In this document: positions 14,220 through 18,911 of the stretch, in pieces
Layout: the number at the start of each line of letters is the position of its first letter
Numbering within the stretch: the first letter of the stretch is position 1
Source: Desulfuromonadaceae bacterium UBA6124
GTDB taxonomy: Bacteria; Desulfobacterota; Desulfuromonadia; Desulfuromonadales; Trichloromonadaceae
Length of the DNA: 18,911 nucleotides
Reading direction: 5' to 3'
Assembly: GCA_002423365.1 (NCBI GenBank)
Contig: DIVU01000363.1
Location: forward strand, 1-18,911
Notes under the pieces: generated by a model
Told to the model about the DNA's origin: nothing
Seen by the model: the letters and a program-made list of their open reading frames with translations, nothing else
The model's database searches: none
Translations under genes and position numbers: made by a program

Positions 14220-16211
14220 TTACATCAATCCCTTCACTTTGGCCGCGATATTCTCGGCGGTGAAGCCGAAATGTTTCATCAACTGCTCGGCGGGGGCGCT
14301 GGCGCCGAAGCCGGTCATGCCGATGATGGCGCCGGTAGTTCCCACATAGCGCTCCCAGCCGAAGGGAACGGCCGCTTCCACCGCCACCCGGCACATGCAG
14401 GCGGGGGGCAGGACTTCGTCGCGATAATCCGACTCCTGGGCATCGAAAAACTCCCAGCAGGGCATGGAGACGACGCGGGTGCCGATCCCTTCTTTCTGCA
14501 GGAGCTCCCGCGCCGCCAGGGCGGGATGGACCTCGGCGCCGCTGGCCAGAAGGATGGCTTGCAGCTCCCCTTCCTCGCGGGCGAGAACATAGCCGCCCAG
14601 GTGCAGACCGTCGGCGCCGGCGAACCGCTCGCCGTCGAGGGTCGGCAGGTTCTGGCGGCTGAGGATCAGGGCGGTCGGCTCGTTGCGGTTGGCGATGGCC
14701 GCCTCCCAGGCGCGCACCGTTTCGTTGGCGTCGCAGGGGCGGATGACATTGAGGCCGGGGATCGCCCGCAAGGTGGCGAGATGCTCCACCGGCTGATGGG
14801 TCGGGCCATCCTCGCCAAGGCCGATGGAGTCATGGGTGAGCACATAGACCGTCCCCAGTCCCATCATTGCCGCCAAACGGATCGGCGTGCGCATGTAGTC
14901 AGCAAAGACCAGGAAGGTGCCGCCAAAGGGGATCAGACCGGGGGTGTGGGCCAAGCCGTTGAGGATGGCGCCCATGGCATGCTCGCGGATGCCGAAGTGG
15001 ATATTGCGGCCGCTCGTTCCGGGGGCGAAGAACGCCTGCCCTTTGAGTTCGGTGTTGTTCGAGGGGGCGAGGTCCGCCGAGCCGCCGAGGAGCAGCGGCA
15101 GAGCGCCGGCCAGGGCATTCAAGGTGTCACCGCTGGCTTTGCGCGTCGCCGCCGAGGTTCCGGCGGCGAATTCGGGCAGTGCCGCCTGCCAACCGTCGGG
15201 GAGTTCCCCGGTTTGCAGCTGGTTCCAGGCTTGCAGGGAGGCATTATCCCCTTGCAGCTTCTCGGCCAGGCGGGCCTGCCAGGCGCTTTCCAACTGCGCG
15301 CCGCGCGGGAGAATTTCCGCCATATGCGTCCGCACCGCCTCGGAAACGACGAAGGCCTGCTCGGGATCGAAGCCGTAGAAGACTTTGGCGGCCCGCAATT
15401 CCTTCTCGCCCAGAGGCGCGCCGTGGGCCTCGGCGGTATCCTGTTTGGTCGGGGCGCCGATGCCGATATGGGTGCGAGCGACGATCAGCGACGGCCGGGG
15501 ATCCTGCTTGGCCCGGTCGAGGGCGCCGTCGATCTCCACGAGATTTTCTCCCTCGACCCGCTCGATATGCCAGCCGCTGGCGAGGAAGCGGGTGGCGACC
15601 TCTTCGCTGAAGGCCAGGGAGGTTTCCCCCTCGATGGTGATGCGGTTATCGAGGTAGATGTAGATCAGGTTGCCGAGACGAAGATGGCCGGCCAAAGAAG
15701 CCGCCTCGGCGGAAAGGCCCTCCATCAGGTCACCGTCCGAACAGAGCACGTAGGTACGGTAGTCGAAGAGTTCACCATCCACCTGTTGCTGAAGAAAGCG
15801 GCCGCCCATGGCCATGCCGACACCGACCGCCACGCCCTGACCGAGAGGACCGGTGGTCGTTTCGATGCCGGGGGTGTGGCCGAATTCGGGATGACCGGGG
15901 GTGCGGCTGCCCATCTGCCGGAAATTCTTCAGATCGTCCAGCGACAGGTCGTAGCCGCTCAGATGCAGAATGCCGTAGAGCAAAGTCGAGGCATGGCCGC
16001 AGGACAAGATGAAGCGGTCGCGCCCAGCCCAGTCCGGGTTGGCCGGATTGTGGCGGAGGTGGCGCTGGTAGAGCAGATAGGCGATGGGGGCGGCTTCCAT
16101 GGGGGTGCCGGGATGGCCGGAACGGGCTTTTTCCACGGCGTCGGCGGCCAGCAGGCGCAGGCTGTCGATGGTCTGCTTGGCCAGGGTCGGATCGATGGCG
16201 GCTTGGGGCAC
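14220..16211 (-). CDS. tkt: Transketolase
   Basis: Transketolase transfers two-carbon units between sugar phosphates in the non-oxidative pentose phosphate pathway, using thiamine diphosphate and a divalent metal. The 663 residues are normal for full-length bacterial enzymes. The PP domain has GHPGTPM (residues 32-38) and the diphosphate/metal motif CSDGDLMEG (residues 157-165) completed by YLDNRITIEG. The Pyr domain has FGIREHAMGAILNG with the catalytic Glu, and THDSIGLGEDGPTHQPVEHL. The C-terminal domain is complete (GFTAENIAAKVKGLM). I chose GTG 16211, with AGGAG six bases upstream. The open frame extends 57 codons further, but that part is unlike transketolase and covers the promoter region. 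It appears to be a single gene. Its upstream region shares a motif with the small-RNA promoters. Confidence 0.96.
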   Translation of the reverse strand: MPQAAIDPTLAKQTIDSLRLLAADAVEKARSGHPGTPMEAAPIAYLLYQRHLRHNPANPDWAGRDRFILSCGHASTLLYGILHLSGYDLSLDDLKNFRQMGSRTPGHPEFGHTPGIETTTGPLGQGVAVGVGMAMGGRFLQQQVDGELFDYRTYVLCSDGDLMEGLSAEAASLAGHLRLGNLIYIYLDNRITIEGETSLAFSEEVATRFLASGWHIERVEGENLVEIDGALDRAKQDPRPSLIVARTHIGIGAPTKQDTAEAHGAPLGEKELRAAKVFYGFDPEQAFVVSEAVRTHMAEILPRGAQLESAWQARLAEKLQGDNASLQAWNQLQTGELPDGWQAALPEFAAGTSAATRKASGDTLNALAGALPLLLGGSADLAPSNNTELKGQAFFAPGTSGRNIHFGIREHAMGAILNGLAHTPGLIPFGGTFLVFADYMRTPIRLAAMMGLGTVYVLTHDSIGLGEDGPTHQPVEHLATLRAIPGLNVIRPCDANETVRAWEAAIANRNEPTALILSRQNLPTLDGERFAGADGLHLGGYVLAREEGELQAILLASGAEVHPALAARELLQKEGIGTRVVSMPCWEFFDAQESDYRDEVLPPACMCRVAVEAAVPFGWERYVGTTGAIIGMTGFGASAPAEQLMKHFGFTAENIAAKVKGLM

Positions 16212-16353
16212 GGTGAACTCCTGTCGAATAAAGAAGGGTGCGTAACGGGGAAAATTCGAGCGGCCGTTTTCGGATAGAACAACCGCGAGACAAGGCGAAG
16301 AAGCGACGGACGCGAGGCTGACAAGCCGGCACGGGTCGCAAAAGAGCAGCGGG

Positions 16354-16404
16354 ATTATAACCGAAACGGCCGGCCGATACACCCCTGAATTGCGTAAAAT
16401 TCGC
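16354..16404 (-). promoter_or_regulatory. Promoter region of tkt with a CGTAAAA motif
   Basis: On the minus strand a perfect TATAAT (16359-16354) lies about 140 bp before the GTG start. No good -35 box is present. Further upstream is GAATTGCGTAAAATTC (plus-strand reading, 16387-16402), a dyad with GAATT/AATTC arms. Its CGTAAAA core (16393-16399) is 33 bp from the -10 box. The same core at nearly the same distance precedes the three small-RNA genes. A poor -35 box with an upstream motif suggests an activator-dependent promoter. Confidence 0.5.
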
Positions 16405-16476
16405 GAATTTCCGCGCTTTAATCACGATTCGGGGAACTCGGTGAAGGTGCCGTGATGATCGACGACCGGAAGGCGC

Positions 16477-16587
16477 AAAGGGAGAGGGCCGATCAAGGGG
16501 GAGGCATCCCTTATGACCGGCCCTTGGGTGAAACAGGGAGATGGAGCTACAGGAGGTATCTTTCGGCTCGCCTGCCACAACAAGCCG
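16477..16587 (-). ncRNA. Predicted small RNA, copy A of three tandem paralogues
   Basis: The predicted transcript is about 111 nt on the minus strand. It starts about seven bases after a TATAAA box (16599-16594). The 5-prime hairpin CGGCT...AGCCG encloses the core TGTTGTGGCAG shared by all three copies. A pyrimidine-rich stretch follows (ACCTCC, then CTCCATCTCCCTG). It ends in a long hairpin, AGGGCCGGTCATAAGGG pairing with CCCTTGATCGGCCCT (16485-16524), whose loop holds CCTCC. The T-tract is weak (CTCCCTTTG), so this may be the least functional copy. No protein frame is conserved with the other copies. Confidence 0.55.
16485..16524 (-). terminator. Terminator-like hairpin of small RNA copy A
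   Basis: The AGGGCCG outer arm and the AAGGG inner arm form an interrupted stem with an 8-base loop. Only three T residues follow, after CTCCC, on the minus strand, so termination may be inefficient. Confidence 0.4.
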
Positions 16588-16593
16588 TCGATG

Positions 16594-16648
16594 TTTATAA
16601 ATTACAAAAAAAGTCTGATCGCCGCCACGGGGGAAGGCGTAAAAAATC
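16594..16648 (-). promoter_or_regulatory. Promoter region of small RNA copy A
   Basis: The -10 box is TATAAA (16599-16594). No consensus -35 box is present. CGTAAAAAATC (plus-strand reading, 16638-16648) lies 38 bp upstream of the -10 box and is identical over 11 bases to the motif before copy B. Confidence 0.45.
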
Positions 16649-16672
16649 AGGCCCGCATGTCCGGTTTCGGCC

Positions 16673-16686
16673 TGTGCAAAGGCACA
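16673..16686. promoter_or_regulatory. TGTGC-N4-GCACA palindrome upstream of copy A
   Basis: TGTGCAAAGGCACA has perfect 5-bp inverted arms around four bases. It lies 73 bp upstream of the copy A -10 box. Similar sites precede copies B and C, so it is probably a regulator binding site. The factor is unknown. Confidence 0.5.
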
Positions 16687-16705
16687 CTAGACAAGCAGGT
16701 TCTCC

Positions 16706-16744
16706 AAAAAGACGACCGGCCAGGGGGAGGTACCCTGGCCGGTC
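16706..16744 (-). terminator. Rho-independent terminator of small RNA copy B
   Basis: GACCGGCCAGGG and CCCTGGCCGGTC form a perfect 12-bp stem with a 7-base loop, followed on the minus strand by GTCTTTTT. On the plus strand no T-run follows, which fixes the orientation. Confidence 0.75.
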
Positions 16745-16822
16745 TGGGGTGGAACAAGAGGGAGAAATGAAGAGGAGGGTCTTCATGCTTCGTCGAGCCG
16801 CCTGCCACAACAGCCCGTCGAT
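16706..16822 (-). ncRNA. Predicted small RNA, copy B of three tandem paralogues
   Basis: The predicted transcript is about 117 nt on the minus strand, from about seven bases after TAGTAT (16834-16829) to the T-tract at 16710-16706. The 5-prime part has CGACGGGCTGTTGTGGCAG, which includes the 11-base core. Then comes a pyrimidine-rich stretch (ACCCTCCTCTTCATTTC, then TCCCTCTTGTTCC). It ends in a perfect 12-bp terminator stem whose loop on this strand is TACCTCC. The CCTCC runs are complementary to Shine-Dalgarno sequences. A short plus-strand frame (ATG 16767, MKRRVFM) overlaps it, but its reading frame is not kept in copy C. I therefore prefer an RNA gene. Confidence 0.65.
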
Positions 16823-16828
16823 GGTTCA

Positions 16829-16879
16829 ATACTAACCGAAAGCGATAGCGATCGCCACGGCGATTCCCGTAAAAAATCG
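16829..16879 (-). promoter_or_regulatory. Promoter region of small RNA copy B
   Basis: The -10 box is TAGTAT (16834-16829), with a poor -35 candidate TGGCGA 17 bp away. CGATTCCCGTAAAAAATCG (plus-strand reading, 16861-16879) is a dyad with CGATT/AATCG arms. Its CGTAAAA core is 33 bp upstream of the -10 box. TTTCGGT just before the -10 box is identical to the tkt promoter. Confidence 0.5.
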
Positions 16880-16901
16880 CGGCCACGCTCACGGTCATTT
16901 A

Positions 16902-16917
16902 CTGTGCATTCGCACAG
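16902..16917. promoter_or_regulatory. TGTGC-N4-GCACA palindrome upstream of copy B
   Basis: CTGTGCATTCGCACAG is a 16-bp palindrome with perfect 6-bp arms. It lies 67 bp upstream of the copy B -10 box and just after the end of copy C. Confidence 0.55.
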
Positions 16918-16941
16918 CGGCAAGCCCAGCGCACGCGCCGC

Positions 16942-16985
16942 AAAAGACAGGGCCGGCCCCGAAGAACTTCGGAAGGCCGGCCCTG
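16942..16985 (-). terminator. Rho-independent terminator of small RNA copy C
   Basis: CAGGGCCGGCC (16948-16958) pairs with GGCCGGCCCTG (16975-16985), with an inner CCGAA/TTCGG hairpin. TCTTTT follows on the minus strand. Confidence 0.7.
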
Positions 16986-17054
16986 AACAGGGGGGGAAAA
17001 TGAAGAAGAAGGATCTTCTCCAGCCTGGCCCGTCTGCCACAACAGGTCGAGACG
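16942..17054 (-). ncRNA. Predicted small RNA, copy C of three tandem paralogues
   Basis: The predicted transcript is about 113 nt on the minus strand, with the best promoter of the three (TTGTAA, 16 bp, TATACT). The 5-prime hairpin CCGTCT...AGACGG encloses the core TGTTGTGGCAG. A pyrimidine-rich stretch follows (CCTTCTTCTTCATTTTCC, then a C7 run). It ends in the terminator stem CAGGGCCGGCC/GGCCGGCCCTG, capped by a second hairpin CCGAA/TTCGG, then TCTTTTG. A plus-strand frame (ATG 17000, MKKKDLLQ) overlaps it in a different frame from that in copy B relative to the shared core, which argues against coding. Confidence 0.65.
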
Positions 17055-17060
17055 GAAGAA

Positions 17061-17105
17061 AGTATAAACGAGAAAAAATTCATTACAACGCGCATTACCG
17101 TGAAA
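17061..17105 (-). promoter_or_regulatory. Promoter region of small RNA copy C
   Basis: On the minus strand TTGTAA (17088-17083), 16 bp and TATACT (17066-17061). CATTACCGTGAAAATG (plus-strand reading, 17092-17107) carries a CGTGAAA core 32 bp upstream of the -10 box, a one-base variant of the CGTAAAA motif. Confidence 0.55.
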
Positions 17106-17110
17106 ATGAC

Positions 17111-17124
17111 CGTGCAAATGCACA
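17111..17124. promoter_or_regulatory. TGTGC-N4-GCACA-type palindrome upstream of copy C
   Basis: CGTGCAAATGCACA is a one-base variant of the palindrome before copies A and B. It lies 44 bp upstream of the -10 box, closer than in the other two copies. Confidence 0.45.
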
Positions 17125-17163
17125 GTCGTAGATCTTCATTTGTATTTTTCGCAATCCCCCCGG

Positions 17164-18528
17164 TCAGGCGGTAAAGCCGCAGTGATTCAACAATACCTGC
17201 AACTTATCCTCACGCGAGCCCTGCCAACGCGCCAAAAGACGTTCCGCGAGGGTAACGCCCGAGTCGGCGAGCCCGTGCAGCTCATCGAGAAAAATCGTCT
17301 CGTCCCGACCCTGAGCATCCCGGCACCCCTGGCGTTCCAGCCCCGCCCGAGCCAAGGCGATGACGGCCAGGGCGTATTCCCGCAACGTTTCCCGCCCCAA
17401 CGGCGTGCACAAGCCCAGACGGCGGCTTTGCCGGATCAGGTCCTGAAGTTCTTCCCGGCAGAAGGGACCGAGCAACGCCCAGGCCCCTTCACGGCTTTCC
17501 TTGTCGTAAAAGAGTCCCTTGAGCAGCGCACCGACGGAGAGGGAAAGTCGCGGCGGCAGACTGTCGGCACTGCGCACCTCGATCTGCGGCCGCAGCCGGA
17601 CCTCGGTAAAGAGGGTCGACAGATGCAGATCCCAATCCCCCAGCACCGCCCGCTGTCCGGCGAAGCCCTCATCGAGATAGCGGCGGAAAGTTCGACGCTC
17701 GCCGGTCATATCGAGATATTCGCCCTGGCGATGGATGAAATACATGGGCACGTCGAGGGCGTATTCGACATAGTCCGAAAAATTCGCCCCTTCGGCGAAG
17801 AGCCGCTCGATCAGCCCGGTCCGGTCGGGGTCGGTACGCGACCAGATTTCCCCCCGGGTCGACAACCAGCCCGTCGAAAGGTCTTCCAGCAGCGGCGAAT
17901 TGGCGAAAAGGGCATACAAAAGCGGTGTCAGGGCCATCCCCAGGCGCATCTTCGCCAGACAGTCCGCCTCGTCGGAGAAGTCGAGGTTGACCTGCACCCC
18001 GGCGGTCTGCTTCATCATCCGCTGCCCCATGTCGCCGGTTCGCAGCATGTACGGCCCCATGATCCCGTAACGGGATTTGGGCAGCCAGCCGATCTGCTCC
18101 AGCGCCGTGAACGGCTGCGCCCCCAGGCCGCAAAAACGCAGACCGAGCGCCTCGCCGGTCGCGACGATCTCCCGGATATAGGCCTTGTAACCGCGCCGGC
18201 AGCAATGCAGATCGTCGCAGAGTTCACCGGAAAGCTCCAACTGCCCCCCCGGCTCCAGGGTGATGGAGGAGGACGGTCCTTGCAGGGCGACGAGACGCCC
18301 GTTTTCACGCACGCCACGCCAGTCCCCAATCCCCTCCAGACGCCGGAGCAGTTCCTCGATCCGATCAAAAGGGGCGGCCTCGCCGGTGGCGGCATCGAGC
18401 ACCAGCTTTTCCATCTCGACGCCGATCCCCCATTCTTCCCGGGGACGGGCGCCACGCAAAAGGTAGCCGCGAAGATCGTCGCGGGAATTCACCACGGCTT
18501 GCAGGTGCGGCTTGAGTTGACTGGTCAT
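17164..18528 (-). CDS. gshA: Glutamate-cysteine ligase, plant/alphaproteobacterial type
   Basis: This enzyme joins L-glutamate and L-cysteine with ATP, the first and committed step of glutathione synthesis, in the cytoplasm. The 454 residues match the plant-type GCL family, not the E. coli GshA type. Signatures in order are GIGVEMEKLVLDA (metal/ATP-site Glu residues 38 and 40), SITLEPGGQLELSG, GWLPKSRYGIMGPYM, QTAGVQVNLDFSDEADCLAK and LFANSPLLEDLSTGWLSTRG, all of which have close counterparts in plant GSH1. I chose ATG 18528; the open frame extends 90 codons further but that stretch is unlike the family and overlaps the upstream gene. The ribosome site is only a G-run (TGGGGGC). It follows an aminotransferase gene with an 83-bp gap holding a hairpin. 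No gshB is in the window. Confidence 0.92.
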   Translation of the reverse strand: MTSQLKPHLQAVVNSRDDLRGYLLRGARPREEWGIGVEMEKLVLDAATGEAAPFDRIEELLRRLEGIGDWRGVRENGRLVALQGPSSSITLEPGGQLELSGELCDDLHCCRRGYKAYIREIVATGEALGLRFCGLGAQPFTALEQIGWLPKSRYGIMGPYMLRTGDMGQRMMKQTAGVQVNLDFSDEADCLAKMRLGMALTPLLYALFANSPLLEDLSTGWLSTRGEIWSRTDPDRTGLIERLFAEGANFSDYVEYALDVPMYFIHRQGEYLDMTGERRTFRRYLDEGFAGQRAVLGDWDLHLSTLFTEVRLRPQIEVRSADSLPPRLSLSVGALLKGLFYDKESREGAWALLGPFCREELQDLIRQSRRLGLCTPLGRETLREYALAVIALARAGLERQGCRDAQGRDETIFLDELHGLADSGVTLAERLLARWQGSREDKLQVLLNHCGFTA

Positions 18529-18577
18529 AGATGCCCCCAGGAGAAAGGGAAAGGTGTGGGGATGGGCGGCGGGAAAG

Positions 18578-18605
18578 CTCCCCCGGCGGCGCACCGCCGG
18601 GGGAG
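18578..18605 (-). terminator. GC-rich hairpin between the aminotransferase and gshA genes
   Basis: CTCCCCCGGCGG (18578-18589) and CCGCCGGGGGAG (18594-18605) form a perfect 12-bp stem with a 4-base loop. On the minus strand only CTTTCCC follows, so it may be a weak terminator or an mRNA-stabilising structure. It begins six bases after the aminotransferase stop. Confidence 0.5.
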
Positions 18606-18611
18606 GATCGA

Positions 18612-18911
18612 TCAGGATTGGAGGTAGGCGCCGATGGCGGCGGCGATGGTCTCGAAGATTTTGGTCAGCTCCTGCTCGTCCCGCTCCAGCAGGGTGATGC
18701 GGAAGCCCTGCTCCGGGGTACAGAAGGAGGAGAGCGGTACCACGCAGATACCGGTGGAGGCCAGCAGATAGTAGACGAAGCGCTTGTCCAGGGAACAACC
18801 CGGCAGGTTCACCAGCCCATCGACCAGTTGCTTGACCTCGGGATTTTCAATGGGCAGACTCTGCTCGTGGGTGAGGCGTCCCTTCTCGAAGGCCACCGCC
18901 ATGTAGAAGGC
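18612..18911 (-). CDS. Class I/II aminotransferase, C-terminal part (probably alanine aminotransferase-like)
   Basis: Only the last 99 residues are in the window; the gene continues beyond its right edge. The segment reads AFYMAVAFEKG, then DKRFVYYLLASTGICVVPLS, SFCTPEQGFRITLLERDEQE and a final helix ending IGAYLQS. This is the small C-terminal domain of fold-type I PLP aminotransferases. The GFRITLLE block holds the Arg that binds the substrate carboxylate. The TGICVVPLSSF wording resembles the alanine/aspartate transaminases related to eukaryotic alanine aminotransferase. The PLP lysine is outside the window, so the substrate cannot be confirmed. The same direction as gshA and a short gap suggest a possible operon, though a hairpin separates them. 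Confidence 0.85.
   Translation of the reverse strand, partial: AFYMAVAFEKGRLTHEQSLPIENPEVKQLVDGLVNLPGCSLDKRFVYYLLASTGICVVPLSSFCTPEQGFRITLLERDEQELTKIFETIAAAIGAYLQS

Noticed and set aside
14097..16277. A 726-codon plus-strand frame opposite tkt.
   Set aside because: Transketolase on the other strand is certain; the plus frame starts inside a repeat and has shadow composition (Gly/Asp/Gln/Val-rich).
16212..16353. A possible fourth small-RNA copy in the tkt leader (CGGCTTGTCAGCC resembles part of copy A).
   Set aside because: The 11-base core TGTTGTGGCAG is absent and no terminator hairpin follows; only the promoter motif is shared.
16767..17131. Short plus-strand frames with ribosome-site-like G runs inside the array (MKRRVFM... 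at 16767 and MKKKDLLQ... at 17000).
   Set aside because: Relative to the shared core CTGCCACAACA the two frames differ, copy A has no matching frame, and terminator polarity (T-tract on the minus strand only) points to minus-strand RNAs. Rejected as genes, though leaderless or dual-function peptides cannot be excluded.
17140..18627. A 495-codon plus-strand frame opposite gshA.
   Set aside because: Glutamate-cysteine ligase motifs are clear on the minus strand; the plus frame has no recognisable feature.

Overview
The window looks like chromosomal DNA of a GC-rich Gram-negative anaerobe of the Desulfuromonadales (Geobacter/Desulfuromonas type). This is an inference. It rests on a methylmalonyl-CoA module, a sigma-54 (-24/-12) promoter, Sec- and lipoprotein-type envelope proteins, a large porin and abundant intergenic palindromes. 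No rRNA, tRNA, CRISPR array, transposase or phage gene was found.

Layout. (1) 1-1197: a possible fragment of a membrane protein and a 361-residue protein of unknown function, both on the minus strand. (2) 1393-5856, plus strand: an XRE-cupin regulator, methylmalonyl-CoA mutase (scpA), its GTPase chaperone meaB and methylmalonyl-CoA epimerase (mce). Together the enzymes interconvert (S)-/(R)-methylmalonyl-CoA and succinyl-CoA (propionate oxidation or formation). (3) 5955-8552: a secreted TlpA-like thioredoxin behind a structured leader with two promoters, then a sigma-54 promoter, a 45-residue lipoprotein with a CPACG motif, and a porin closed by a strong terminator. (4) 8586-12216: a MITE-like inverted-repeat element, a secreted FG-GAP repeat protein and a triple-rhodanese lipoprotein, each gene followed by a strong terminator. 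(5) 12303-16211: oligoendopeptidase F (plus) facing transketolase (minus), separated almost entirely by three palindromes. (6) 16354-17124: a long stretch without a credible protein gene. It holds three diverged tandem copies of what looks like a small-RNA gene on the minus strand. (7) 17164-18911, minus strand: plant-type glutamate-cysteine ligase and the C-terminus of a class I/II aminotransferase.

The most unusual feature is region 6. Each copy has its own -10 box, a conserved core (TGTTGTGGCAG), a pyrimidine-rich segment with anti-Shine-Dalgarno-like CCTCC or related runs, and a GC-rich terminator hairpin. Predicted transcripts are all about 110-117 nt. A TGTGC-N4-GCACA palindrome lies upstream of each copy. 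A second motif, CGTAAAA, lies 32-38 bp upstream of each -10 box and also at the same distance from the tkt -10 box. This suggests a co-regulated multicopy riboregulator.

A second theme is a family of REP-like palindromes (core GTAGGGGCGAC...GTCGCCCCTAC, or a GCGCAC/GTGCGC variant) in at least five intergenic gaps. They often touch the ends of genes.
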